DNA of 64,000 nucleotides, taken from Aureliella sp046290675 (GTDB taxonomy: Bacteria; Planctomycetota; Planctomycetia; Pirellulales; Pirellulaceae). The notes under the pieces are model-generated. The model ran no database searches. It saw only the letters and a list, made by a program, of their open reading frames with translations, and was not told where the DNA came from. How positions within the stretch are numbered: the stretch's first letter is position 1; each line of letters opens with the position of its first letter. Below are positions 52,542 through 61,249 of this stretch, piece by piece. The DNA is taken from positions 1 through 64,000 of the forward strand of contig JBKAHA010000002.1 of NCBI GenBank assembly GCA_046290675.1, in the 5' to 3' direction. The position numbers and the translations under genes were made by a program.

Positions 52542-53948
52542 TCAGAACTGGAAGTAGAGAAACGGACTGTCCACCTCAAACCGCAGAACGCAGATCACGA
52601 AGATCAGCGCGGTTGCAATTGAGGTAACGAGGGACGGGCGAAACGTGAGTTGCCACAAGTTCGGAGCAAACCAAACGATGGACAACAAAGCGACTAGTAG
52701 CCCCACCGATTTGGGACCGCCGACAACTGCAAGAGCTGTCGGAATCTGTTCGATGCCGTGCAGCCCGAGCATGGCAGACCAGAGTTGCCCGCACATGGGA
52801 AGATCGGTCGAACGGAACAGTGCCCAGCCAAAGACGACGGCAACAAAAGTAATGGCAATCGCTGGCATCTTTGGGATTGAACGGCCCGTCCAGTTGCGAA
52901 ACAGCGCATGGGCACCGAGCAGCAATCCGTGGTAAAGACCCCAGAGAACAAAGGTCCAGCCGGCTCCATGCCACAAACCACCTAGCAGCATCACAATCAT
53001 CAGGTTGCGAAGCGTCAACAGATTGCCATGACGACTGCCGCCAAGAGGAATGAATACATAGTCGCGGAGCCAATAGGAAAGCGTCATATGCCAGCGTCGC
53101 CAGAAATCGGCGATGCTGGTGCTGCGGTATGGCGAGTCAAAGTTCTGTGGGAACTGGAACCCGAGCATCAGCCCGAGTCCGACGGCCATATTGCTGTAAC
53201 CCGCGAAATCAAAATACAACTGCAGGCTATATCCAAGCATGGCAAACCAGGCACCGAAGAACTGCAGGTCTCCTGCAGCAAGGAGCATTGGGTCGATACG
53301 AGCGGCAATCAGGTCGGCAAATAGGATTTTCTGCGCCATGCCCGCCGCAAAAAAATAGGTGCCTTTCGCAAACAGGTCCCAATCTATCGTACTTCGGATG
53401 CTACGTAGTTGATCTTCAATGTCCCGGTATCGAACAATGGGACCGGCAATGAGCTGTGGGAAGAGCGAGACGTACGCGGCGAAGTGAAGGAAGCTCTTGG
53501 CAGGTTTAGCTTGACCGCGAAATAGGTCGATTGAGTAGCTAAGTGTCTGGAATGTATAAAACGAAATGCCCACCGGCAGAATGATCTCAGGAACAGGAAC
53601 ATTGCCTCCTGTTCGCAGCCACTCGGCGAGTGAATTCCAGCTTTCAGCGAAGAAGCCACAGTACTTGAAGAACGCGAGCAATCCCAAGTTACTGGTCAGC
53701 GAAACCAGCAGCCAGCCGCGTCGGCTGTTCGGATTCGTCGCCGCGTCAATCTTGGCGCCGGCTAGGTAATCGACGACCGACGAAACCAGCAAGAGGCCGA
53801 CAAAGCGGTAGTCCCACCACCCGTAGAAAACGTAGCTGGCCAGTGTCAAAATCGTCAGGCGAAATGATTGTGTTGCGTAGCGATTCCACCACAGCAACAA
53901 GATAAGCGGTAGGAATAGCAGCACAAAAATCTGGCTATTGAAGAGCAT
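52542..53948 (-). CDS. MBOAT family O-acyltransferase (AlgI-like)
   Basis: The 468-residue polytopic membrane protein is an AlgI-like MBOAT, which carries acetyl groups across the membrane to a polysaccharide. Hallmarks are MLFNSQIFVLLFLPLILLLWW, PVGISFYTFQTLSYSIDLFRG, PQLIAGPIVRYRDI, FDSPYRSTSIADFWRRWHMTLSYWLRDYVFIPLGG and the catalytic histidine in GGLWHGAGWTFVLWG. GAGG precedes ATG 53948 by six bases, giving a 14-base overlap with the end of the upstream AlgX-like gene. Confidence 0.93.
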   Translation of the reverse strand: MLFNSQIFVLLFLPLILLLWWNRYATQSFRLTILTLASYVFYGWWDYRFVGLLLVSSVVDYLAGAKIDAATNPNSRRGWLLVSLTSNLGLLAFFKYCGFFAESWNSLAEWLRTGGNVPVPEIILPVGISFYTFQTLSYSIDLFRGQAKPAKSFLHFAAYVSLFPQLIAGPIVRYRDIEDQLRSIRSTIDWDLFAKGTYFFAAGMAQKILFADLIAARIDPMLLAAGDLQFFGAWFAMLGYSLQLYFDFAGYSNMAVGLGLMLGFQFPQNFDSPYRSTSIADFWRRWHMTLSYWLRDYVFIPLGGSRHGNLLTLRNLMIVMLLGGLWHGAGWTFVLWGLYHGLLLGAHALFRNWTGRSIPKMPAIAITFVAVVFGWALFRSTDLPMCGQLWSAMLGLHGIEQIPTALAVVGGPKSVGLLVALLSIVWFAPNLWQLTFRPSLVTSIATALIFVICVLRFEVDSPFLYFQF

Positions 53949-55008
53949 AGCGATCCTCAACGGTCAGAGGAAACATGATGTCGATCATCTTCTTAGTGTT
54001 GGGTTCCAGTGGATGGATACCGTCAACAAACTGTGCTGCTTGTCCGTTGAACGACGTCAACTCGGTGAAGTCGTAGAGCGGAATGGCATTGGTTTGGGCT
54101 AGCTGTTCAAGGAATCCTCGACATCGCTCTCGAAATGGTTCGGCGCCTTCGATTTGGTTCAGTGATTCCAGCAACCTGGGATGAAGTGTGGGAAGGAACA
54201 AAACCACTTCGGTTCCCTCCGATCTGGCAGTCGATATCACTTCGCGCAGGCAATCACAGCGTGCTTCGGAGAGACCGGTAACGCGGCGATAGTAGGTGGT
54301 ATATTCGTCGATGTTGTAAGAAAGTGCCGCTTCAAAATCGTATTCGCCGTTGGCGATCTCTACTTCGCGGCGGTGGTATTGGATCAAACCGTCTTCGCGG
54401 AAAGATTCTTCTGCTGGACTTTCAGTGTGGCGAGCAAGTGATTTGAGGGCATGAAGCGAGTTCTTCGTCTGATTCCAGCTGAGTAGATCCGACCAACGCT
54501 TCGCTCGATCTTCCCAAGTTAAGTACTCTCGAATTTGCCCGCTCAACTCATTGATGCCGAGCAGTCTTGCATCGACTTCTTCTGCATCGGAAAGTGAAAT
54601 GGGGTCTACGCCGATCAACAACATGCTTGGCACTGTTGATGACTGTTTACGCAGATGTCGGTAAAGGGCTAGAAAGTCTTCCGGTCGGCCATGGTTCACG
54701 CCGAAATTAAAAAAACGATTGCCCGTGTTGATTTGGAGGACTTCAGGATCAAATTTGTGTACCCGCGAAGAGCCAAGTACGACGCCTTGAGGTCCGTCTG
54801 GCAACTCCTCAAAAAGTCGGAGCTTCGTCAGACGCGATTCTTGAACAACTGGCCGAACGAAACCGGTACCGTATTGGGCATACGGATCAATCCCCAAATT
54901 CATCAGTCCCACGCCAACCAGTAGGGCGATGACAAATGAAACGGTGAGAAGAGAATAGTTTTGCGAACTCACAACTCGAGACTCAAATGAATATACTTCT
55001 CCGAACAC
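53935..55008 (-). CDS. AlgX/AlgJ-like SGNH domain protein
   Basis: This 357-residue protein has one N-terminal membrane helix (SLLTVSFVIALLVGVGLMNLG) and an extracytoplasmic SGNH-hydrolase-like domain. GVVLGSSRVHKFD carries the block with the nucleophile serine, FNFGVNHGRPED a second block and FVDGIHPLEPNTKK the C-terminal Asp-His pair. Such proteins transfer acetyl groups to exopolysaccharide with an MBOAT partner, as encoded directly downstream. The start is ambiguous: GTG 55008 or GTG 54972, twelve codons later, just before the helix. The gene heads the three-gene operon. Confidence 0.82.
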   Translation of the reverse strand: MFGEVYSFESRVVSSQNYSLLTVSFVIALLVGVGLMNLGIDPYAQYGTGFVRPVVQESRLTKLRLFEELPDGPQGVVLGSSRVHKFDPEVLQINTGNRFFNFGVNHGRPEDFLALYRHLRKQSSTVPSMLLIGVDPISLSDAEEVDARLLGINELSGQIREYLTWEDRAKRWSDLLSWNQTKNSLHALKSLARHTESPAEESFREDGLIQYHRREVEIANGEYDFEAALSYNIDEYTTYYRRVTGLSEARCDCLREVISTARSEGTEVVLFLPTLHPRLLESLNQIEGAEPFRERCRGFLEQLAQTNAIPLYDFTELTSFNGQAAQFVDGIHPLEPNTKKMIDIMFPLTVEDRYALQ

Positions 55009-55325
55009 AGGTCGAAAGAACTGTGAGTGCGAAGAAAATAAAGAACCGGAGAATGGTTAAGACCAGTTGCTAGAGCCGATTTAGGCCGTTTTGTGTATCA
55101 GGCGAACTCAAGCATCAGCCAGCACGACGAACTTCGGTTCATCCATTGGCGAAATGAAAAGCAAGGTGCTCTAGCAGTCGGCCGGACCCCTTAGAGCAAG
55201 GGTAGCATCCGCTGAGAGATAGGCCCTTGAGTGAGGTACCCCGAGCCAAATAAGTAGAATTCCACGTAATTCTTGCAGGCTGTTTGCCCAGTTAGATGCG
55301 GCTACTGGTTGTTTTTGAGCTGAAG

Positions 55326-55402
55326 CTGAGACGAAGTGAAGCGGCTACGCCTCTTCGAGAGGCGAGTCGGTACCCGCAAGGCTGGAGATATTGCCGTCTC
55401 AG
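55326..55402. ncRNA. candidate structured RNA, three-way junction
   Basis: CTGAGAC at 55326-55332 pairs with GTCTCAG at 55396-55402. Inside it GCGG (55341-55344) pairs with CCGC (55374-55377), and CGCCTCT with AGAGGCG (55348-55354 and 55358-55364, TCG loop). GGC (55380-55382) pairs with GCC (55393-55395). The nested arms give a compact three-way junction in the intergenic region between the MerR-TPR and AlgX-like genes. Strand and function are unknown; it could be a small RNA, a leader element of the acylation operon, or a palindromic repeat. Confidence 0.3.
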
Positions 55403-55428
55403 TGCGTGTACATGCTGGTAGGCTGACT

Positions 55429-56403
55429 CTAATACTGAAGCGGCATGTGCTCTCGGAGCCGTTGTTGCGCTTCTTCAGCCCAAGGACTTGAAGGAGCCAA
55501 ATCTAGAAAACGTTGCCAGTGAATCGCGGCTCTTCCCGATTCAGAAGTGGCATCCAACGCGCGAGCCAAATGGAAGTGCACGTCGGCATAATCCGGGAAT
55601 TGCTCTAGTGCTCCCTCGAACGCAGCGATGGCGAGCTCCGGTTGATTGCACTCAACCAAGACACAACCCAAATTAGCACGTGCTTCGACCAAATCAGGGT
55701 CGATTTCGAGGGCGACGAAATAACGCTCGCGAGCGCCTTGGATATCACCGACGCGATAGAGCAATTCGGCTATCTGAAAACAGACGTCGGCATCTAAGCC
55801 AAAATTCGTTATCGCACATCGGTACCACTGGATTGCCGTTTCGTAATCACCATCGTCTTCGGCGGTGATTGCATTTTCGATGATTGATTCGAGGCTTTCG
55901 TCTTGGACCGACGCCGATTTGTGTTTTGCGCTCTGCTTACTCGCTTCTTCAAAACAGATCGTAGCGGGAAGCTCTTCCGCCTCGAAGATCTTGGGGCCTT
56001 CAAAACCAAATCGTAATTGGCCAGACGCCTCAAAAAACTGATCCCCATGGCGAAGCACAAGATTGCGTCCGCTTGCGGTAATTGGTAGATCTTCGATCGG
56101 AGCGTCTGAACCGACACGAGCACGGTGGGCTTCGAGTTGCTGTTGGATCGAAGCAACCGTCGCTCCGGCATGAGTCCATTCGGCCAGTTGCTTTGCGGTT
56201 GCAAGCCCTGAGAAATCGAACTGCGGTAGATGCATGACTTCGCTAACAGGCTCGATCAAACCGGCTCGTTGCCAACGTCTTATCGTTCGAACCGAGACGT
56301 TGAGCAGTTCCGCCAGCATTGCGGGGGAGTACAGCTGCCTGTCTTCGGAATCGCTGTTACCATCGAACAACTTGGGTCCATGGTTGGAAGCGTCGGTGAT
56401 CAC
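55429..56403 (-). CDS. MerR-type HTH protein fused to TPR repeats
   Basis: From GTG 56403 the product has about 324 residues. A MerR-like winged helix (YSPAMLAELLNVSVRTIRRWQRAGLIEP) is followed by an effector-like coil (KQLAEWTHAGATVASIQQQLEAH). TPR repeats fill the C-terminal half (ETAIQWYRCAITNFGLDADVCFQIAELLYRVGDIQGARERYF and VECNQPELAIAAFEGALEQFPDYADVHFHLARALD). The fusion suggests a transcription factor controlled by protein binding rather than by a metal. The frame is open to 56499 but begins there in intergenic sequence; the start is uncertain. It is next to the GT2 gene on the same strand, with 182 bases between them. Confidence 0.8.
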   Translation of the reverse strand: MITDASNHGPKLFDGNSDSEDRQLYSPAMLAELLNVSVRTIRRWQRAGLIEPVSEVMHLPQFDFSGLATAKQLAEWTHAGATVASIQQQLEAHRARVGSDAPIEDLPITASGRNLVLRHGDQFFEASGQLRFGFEGPKIFEAEELPATICFEEASKQSAKHKSASVQDESLESIIENAITAEDDGDYETAIQWYRCAITNFGLDADVCFQIAELLYRVGDIQGARERYFVALEIDPDLVEARANLGCVLVECNQPELAIAAFEGALEQFPDYADVHFHLARALDATSESGRAAIHWQRFLDLAPSSPWAEEAQQRLREHMPLQY

Positions 56404-56585
56404 GAAGGGGTTCCGTCTGGGGCAAGTCTGGAATGAAACGGTGACTAAAGCTGTTGGTTGGTGCTGCTGCACGACTATCGCGACAAGGAGCCAAGCCAAG
56501 AGATCGCTTGCGAAATGCAGCGCTTTAGCCGATGCCAGTCGCCGGAACTAGGTGTCAACAGGACTTTGGTTCTCGACATTGGTGC

Positions 56586-57413
56586 TCAATAGCGAAGCAT
56601 GCAATATAAGGCTCGCACGCCATCACGCCACCCGATTTTCTTGCCTTCATCGAATCCGCGTCGATCATAGCGAATCGGTCGCTCATAGAATCGCGCTCTC
56701 ATGCGCGCGAGTTTGACGGTCATTTCGATTTCGATGCCGAAACGATTTTCGAGCAGGCCGGGGGCGATTTCCTGAATCAGCTCCCGCTTGATCACTTTGT
56801 AGCACGTCTCCACGTCGCTCAAGTAGAGGCCGGTTCTCAAATTCGCTAGACGTGTGATTAATCGGTTGACCATCACATGCCAGAGTGGTGGTACGGGACG
56901 GTCGTGGTGCCCATAGCGCGTCCCGTAAACCACATCGGCGCGATCTTCGACAATAGGTTGGATGAGAAACCTAAAGTCATCGGGGTCGTATTCGAGGTCA
57001 GCATCTTGGACTACAACCGCTGTGCCGGTGGCTTCTGCGAAACCAGTTCGAAGAGCGGCACCTTTACCCCGATTCTTTTCGTGCAGAATAATCTTGAGAT
57101 CTTCGGCTTCTGGAAGGGAAGCAAGCTTGTCTCGCGTCCCATCACTGCTTCCGTCGTCTACCAGGATGATTTCCAGTGGTAATTCCGTGCGACGAACACG
57201 TTCAATCACGCTTAGCACAGTTTCGACTTCGTTGAACACCGGGATTACGACGCTCAAACAGAAGTCGTTCGGAAGCGCAAAAATGCCGAGCCTTCGACAA
57301 ACATCGTCAGTCAACACTTGATCCAAGCGATTTGCCTGCATGCGGCTCAGATGCAGGTCGTTCTCTGAATTGGAATCAGCTTCGTTGGACGATTGGCTCA
57401 CGCTGTTACTCAC
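56586..57413 (-). CDS. GT2 family glycosyltransferase (dolichol-phosphate mannosyltransferase-like)
   Basis: The 275-residue protein is a GT2 enzyme similar to polyprenyl/dolichol-phosphate sugar synthases. Key blocks are LSVVIPVFNEVETVLSVIERV, IILVDDGSSDGTRDKL, GFAEATGTAVVVQDADLEYDPDDF (DxD) and VYGTRYG, followed by GLYLSDVETCYKVIKR. No membrane helix is apparent. The apparent start is GTG 57413; an ATG 24 codons later is possible. It may feed lipid-linked sugars to the surrounding glycan genes. Confidence 0.85.
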   Translation of the reverse strand: MSNSVSQSSNEADSNSENDLHLSRMQANRLDQVLTDDVCRRLGIFALPNDFCLSVVIPVFNEVETVLSVIERVRRTELPLEIILVDDGSSDGTRDKLASLPEAEDLKIILHEKNRGKGAALRTGFAEATGTAVVVQDADLEYDPDDFRFLIQPIVEDRADVVYGTRYGHHDRPVPPLWHVMVNRLITRLANLRTGLYLSDVETCYKVIKRELIQEIAPGLLENRFGIEIEMTVKLARMRARFYERPIRYDRRGFDEGKKIGWRDGVRALYCMLRY

Positions 57414-57843
57414 GAAAAGTAGATCAAAGTACGTTTCTTACCGGACTTGAGAACGAAGCGTAGGCAGTGCTCAAGGCTCGATGCAATTGCTTCATTCAAT
57501 CCGACTTATCTTGCGTACGTTTGATCGAGAATGGAAGTATCCGGACTGGTCAAGCCGGTTCTAAGTTAGGATGCGATTTCGACGTCGCTGCCGTTCTTTG
57601 GCCAGACATCTCGCCCATGCGATCAGCGTATCTTAGCACGCCCTTTTGTGCAGTCTGCTGTCGTTGCAGTGTCTTGTTTGCGACAAAAAAAATTCGAATG
57701 TTTTGAGTAACTCGTACGAGCAATTGCTGAACATCAATCGGCCAAATCGTTGATGAGTAAAACCATTTTCCATTCCACTGCATACGGATGTTTTTTTTTT
57801 CGATAGCTTGACAAGCGCGAAACAGATTTACACAATCCGTCTT
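57414..57843. other. intergenic region, AT-rich tracts
   Basis: This gene-poor stretch contains an A-rich tract at about 57686-57693 and a T-run of thirteen at about 57790-57802. Short frames here do not resemble proteins. No repeat or hairpin stands out beyond these tracts. Confidence 0.35.
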
Positions 57844-58080
57844 TCATGAAGCAACTTTGAAAACCAGCTTGCCCCCTTCTTGAATGTCATTGACGTTGTC
57901 AACGCAACGAAATATTCGCTTCTCTCCAACGACCGCTGGAATCCAAATTTGTTTACTGCAGGGCACCGATCTTCTGTCGGCGCCGATCGATGATACACGT
58001 TCCGTACATTCGTATTGATGCGACCGCTTCGGCGTGGCAAGGATGATCCTTGGGTCAGGGATGACCTTTTGATTGCCCAT
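57844..58080 (-). CDS. possible small protein (78 aa), unknown
   Basis: A frame of 78 codons starts with ATG 58080 and has a mixed, globular-looking composition (PDPRIILATPKRSHQYECTE, IWIPAVVGEKRIFRCVDNVN). It carries three cysteines, one in YEC, one in VPC and one in FRC. No good ribosome site is visible and the family is unknown. It could be a real small protein or an accidental frame; the more extended frame in another register (57828-58229) looks worse. Confidence 0.35.
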   Translation of the reverse strand: MGNQKVIPDPRIILATPKRSHQYECTERVSSIGADRRSVPCSKQIWIPAVVGEKRIFRCVDNVNDIQEGGKLVFKVAS

Positions 58081-58153
58081 GAGTGAAAATTGATGCGAGT
58101 TTGTGTCATCACCAACAGCTCAGCCTTATTCAAGCCGATCATCCGAACGCAAC

Positions 58154-58210
58154 AAGTCGACGCAAACGATTGAAGTCGACGCAAACGATTGAAGTCGACG
58201 CAAACGATTG
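58154..58210. repeat. perfect 19-bp tandem repeat, three copies
   Basis: AAGTCGACGCAAACGATTG occurs three times without mismatch at 58154-58172, 58173-58191 and 58192-58210. It lies in the gene-poor region between the small frame and the kinase gene. A partial relative (TCGACGCAAACGTTG) occurs at about 12896-12910 on the same strand. Confidence 0.85.
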
Positions 58211-58414
58211 AATTAGCGAGTCCAATCAAGCTGCAATGATTGCAGTTACCGCGGCAGGATGCCGCTCTTTCTATTTCGCCGAGAAACCTACCACTGCGGA
58301 TGTGTGCGACTGGTAGATTTTGTCACGAGTGGACAATTTCTCGCACAGTTCGACGATGTGCAGGGCATGCCGTTCCGATCTCAAGCGGCAATAAGCGAAA
58401 CGCAAATGTGCTTT

Positions 58415-59572
58415 CTAATTAGACCACTGCTCTGTTTCGTCGAGTCCGCGCGATACTTGTTCGATGCGGTTCATTTCTTCGAGTAGAACGCGAATGTCGT
58501 TGTCATATTCGCTTGCTAGATCACCGAAGACTAGTTGCCGATGGAATTCCGCTGCACCACCCTCACGCAGTTCAGCGGCTTCGGCACTTGGGAATCTTCG
58601 CTGCGGATCGGTAGCGACCAAACGCTTGCAGAGATTCATCAAGTGTTCGTTACAGACGACTTCGTCGGGAAGAATCTTGTCGAGCCGCGAACCGAGGCGG
58701 CGTTTTGCTTCCAATAAATCCTTGTACTCGGTGTCCGGCGCAAAACAGGGGCGTCCGGCCAGCATCTCGACGAGCACGTAGCCAAGGCTCGCCAAATCAC
58801 TACGTTCGTCGCAGTCGGCACCTTCCAGTACTTCGGGAGCTGCGTAGGCAGGCGTGCAAGCCCGCTTTTCTGGCGGATCACGCAACTCAAACGCAGAACC
58901 CATGTCGATCAACTTGGCGTGGCCCGTTTTTTTTAACATGATGTTTGCGGGCTTCAGATCACTGTGGACAATGCCCTCGCGGTGAAGGGCCGCCAGTGCC
59001 GCAAGGCAATCCCTAGCAATCGCAACCGCGACGCCGGCCTTGATGCGGGTTTGCTCTTTGCCAATAGTCGCGACGACGCGATTGATGTACGACCAACGTT
59101 TGGGATTGGCGATCGATTTCACGAGCTGGAGTCGTTCGGTTGTAAGCAGTTGTCGCAGGTCGAAACCGTCGATCCACTCCATCACCATGATTCGAATGCG
59201 ATTTTGATCGACGAAGTCTTGAACGTCGAGCAAGTTGTCATGTTGAATCGTCGCAATACGAGATGCTACGTGCGCGATACGAATCATGGCTTTCTCATAC
59301 TCGCTCTCAGTAGCGAATCGTGCCGGCGAGAATACCTTCATGGCGACGGGCTGATTGAACCCGTCGGCGCCTTTGCGGAAACTGAGGTAGACGATGCCCT
59401 GACCACCGCTACCCAATTCCCGTTCGAAGCGGTGGTACGTTGTCCACTGAACACGTTGCTTGGCGTTGATGGCAGCGTAACGCTTCAATAACGCTTCGGC
59501 ACTGCTGTCAGCAACGACACCGTCGAGCAAGGCCCGAGTTCTGCCTTCGTTCATCATGGTAGTAGTTGGCAT
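58415..59572 (-). CDS. serine/threonine protein kinase (Hanks-type)
   Basis: The 385-residue protein has a eukaryotic-like kinase domain from about residue 46 to 345. The glycine loop is GSGGQGIVYLSF, the ATP lysine is in QPVAMKVF, the catalytic loop is VHSDLKPANIMLKK (HSD instead of the common HRD), the metal motif is IDMGSAFE (DMG in place of DFG), and CTPAYAAPEVLEGADCDERSDLASLGYVL matches the activation and following segments. There is no membrane helix or sensor domain, so it is probably cytosolic. The substrate is unknown. It is preceded by the D-2-hydroxyacid dehydrogenase gene on the same strand, at 212 bases distance. Confidence 0.9.
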   Translation of the reverse strand: MPTTTMMNEGRTRALLDGVVADSSAEALLKRYAAINAKQRVQWTTYHRFERELGSGGQGIVYLSFRKGADGFNQPVAMKVFSPARFATESEYEKAMIRIAHVASRIATIQHDNLLDVQDFVDQNRIRIMVMEWIDGFDLRQLLTTERLQLVKSIANPKRWSYINRVVATIGKEQTRIKAGVAVAIARDCLAALAALHREGIVHSDLKPANIMLKKTGHAKLIDMGSAFELRDPPEKRACTPAYAAPEVLEGADCDERSDLASLGYVLVEMLAGRPCFAPDTEYKDLLEAKRRLGSRLDKILPDEVVCNEHLMNLCKRLVATDPQRRFPSAEAAELREGGAAEFHRQLVFGDLASEYDNDIRVLLEEMNRIEQVSRGLDETEQWSN

Positions 59573-59784
59573 TTCGGCGGAAGCTCGTGCTATCGGGGCT
59601 GGTCTTGGACTGGTCGTTGGTGACCACCGGAAAGGCTGAAACCGAACTTCGACTATACCTCCCCCTCACAGGCGTGCCAATCATCAGATTGGATCGTCCA
59701 CAGCGAATCATCCAAGTAGCTAGCACGCCCCGTTTCTTAATCTCAGCTGCGAATTCTCTTTGCTTGCAAATGATGGCTGTTCGT

Positions 59785-60780
59785 CTAGGCCGGTTGATTG
59801 CAGGCCATGTCGTTGGGATGAGGAAATCCAAGTGATTTATCGACAACATTCACTAGTTGTACTCCGTTCATGTGCCGTTTCAGGTTTTCGCATGCGAGAC
59901 GAGTTGAGTCGTCAACGCGACGGGCTGATTGGGCTCCCACATGTGGACTGATCAGCACATTCGGTAGTGACCACAGTTGGCTTTCCTCTGGTAATGGTTC
60001 GGTTTCAGTCACATCGAGACCTGCGCCTGCTAGGTGGCCGGTCTCGAGTGCCGCGACCAACGCGTTTTCGTCGACGACTTGGCCGCGGGCAACGTTGATG
60101 AGGTAACTTCCCGGCGGCATTGCCTGAAACACAGCTTCCGAGATCAGGCCATGAGTTTTGGCATTCAAGGGTAGCGCCAAAATGAGTACGTCACTCCAAG
60201 AAGCCAAGTCGAGCAGCCGATATGCTGGCCACAAGTCTCGCACCGATTCGGGTTTGGAAATCGGGAAGTGATCCGTCGCTCGAATCTCTACACCGAAGGG
60301 AGCTAACAAGTCGGCGATGCGTCGGCCATTTCCGCCGAGCCCAACGATTCCAACTTTCTTTCCGTGGAAGTCATCGGTCGGGCGTCTGGTGAAGTCACGG
60401 GACTGCATCTGTCGGAAGAATATTGGCATACTACGAATCAAACCGAATAGGAGCGCAAAGCACTGCTCGGCAACTTGGTTGGCAAATAAGCCCGAGGCGC
60501 TGCAAACGGGAATCTCCGACGCAATCACCTCTGGTACCAAGCAGTGATCTAGTCCTGCTGCTGAGCTCTGAATCAACTTCAGTCTTTTCTGATCAACGAC
60601 TCTTCGCCAATCGACGGGGACTTTTGCATGTCCGACGAAGTAGTCCGCCCGAGGCAGAGCTTCGTTGACACCCTCTTGGCCTGCATTGATGACCTCTAGC
60701 TCTGGAAGTTCGGACGCGAAGAGATCGAGGTGTCGTTGTTCCACTGGATAGCAAAGAACAAGGTTTGGCTTGGTGCTCAT
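59785..60780 (-). CDS. D-2-hydroxyacid dehydrogenase family protein
   Basis: The 331-residue protein belongs to the D-isomer-specific 2-hydroxyacid dehydrogenases, reducing a 2-oxoacid with NAD(P)H. The nucleotide-binding fold has GIVGLGGNGRRIADLLAPFG near residue 145, and the catalytic Arg, Glu and His are in NVARGQVVDE, GLDVTETEPLPE and ISPHVGAQSARR. The C-terminal extension is short. The substrate is unknown. No linked pathway genes are present. Confidence 0.88.
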   Translation of the reverse strand: MSTKPNLVLCYPVEQRHLDLFASELPELEVINAGQEGVNEALPRADYFVGHAKVPVDWRRVVDQKRLKLIQSSAAGLDHCLVPEVIASEIPVCSASGLFANQVAEQCFALLFGLIRSMPIFFRQMQSRDFTRRPTDDFHGKKVGIVGLGGNGRRIADLLAPFGVEIRATDHFPISKPESVRDLWPAYRLLDLASWSDVLILALPLNAKTHGLISEAVFQAMPPGSYLINVARGQVVDENALVAALETGHLAGAGLDVTETEPLPEESQLWSLPNVLISPHVGAQSARRVDDSTRLACENLKRHMNGVQLVNVVDKSLGFPHPNDMACNQPA

Positions 60781-61249
60781 GGAGTCGAATTCTAGAGTGG
60801 TTGAGCTTGGGGTCTAACTGCAAATTTGGACGCGAATTGGAGTCGCGAGTGGCACGCTTGGCATGCGGGTAAACGGACGCTCTGAATCGTCCGTTGAGCA
60901 GATCAATCGTCACATTCTGTACACATCGAAGAATCGATGGAAGTCGAACGCGATCAAAAGTCAGGTCTTGGGGACTGCAAATCGGTAAGTCCGCCGGCTG
61001 TAGAGAATGCCGTAGGTCTACCTTTTGAAGCTCCGTCCCATGAATTGGTTACAGGGAGTCCGTTCAGGCTGTAATCCTGGGCAGAAGATATGACTGAATT
61101 CGCGTTTTCAACGCATCGACTCGGCGCAGCAAAACACACCTGGTGGATCAGGGGTTTTCCCTTTCTTTCTGGCGTCCTACAGCACTTTGCCAAGCTAGCT
61201 TTCAAAGGTTGTACTTCTTGAATTACCACTAACCCAAAGAGGTTCTTTT
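60781..61249. other. intergenic region with 8-bp hairpin
   Basis: AACGGACG at 60872-60879 and CGTCCGTT at 60888-60895 form a perfect 8-bp stem with an 8-base loop, without a T-run. A minus-strand frame at 60954-61229 lacks a ribosome site and protein-like pattern. The promoter of the large gene at 61250 should lie near its end. Confidence 0.4.

Noticed and set aside
57790..57802. T-run of thirteen as a terminator
   Set aside because: No stem of usable length lies directly before it on either strand.
60954..61229. Minus-strand frame of 91 codons before the adhesin gene
   Set aside because: There is no ribosome site, and its start lies almost at the adhesin gene's start where that gene's promoter is expected.
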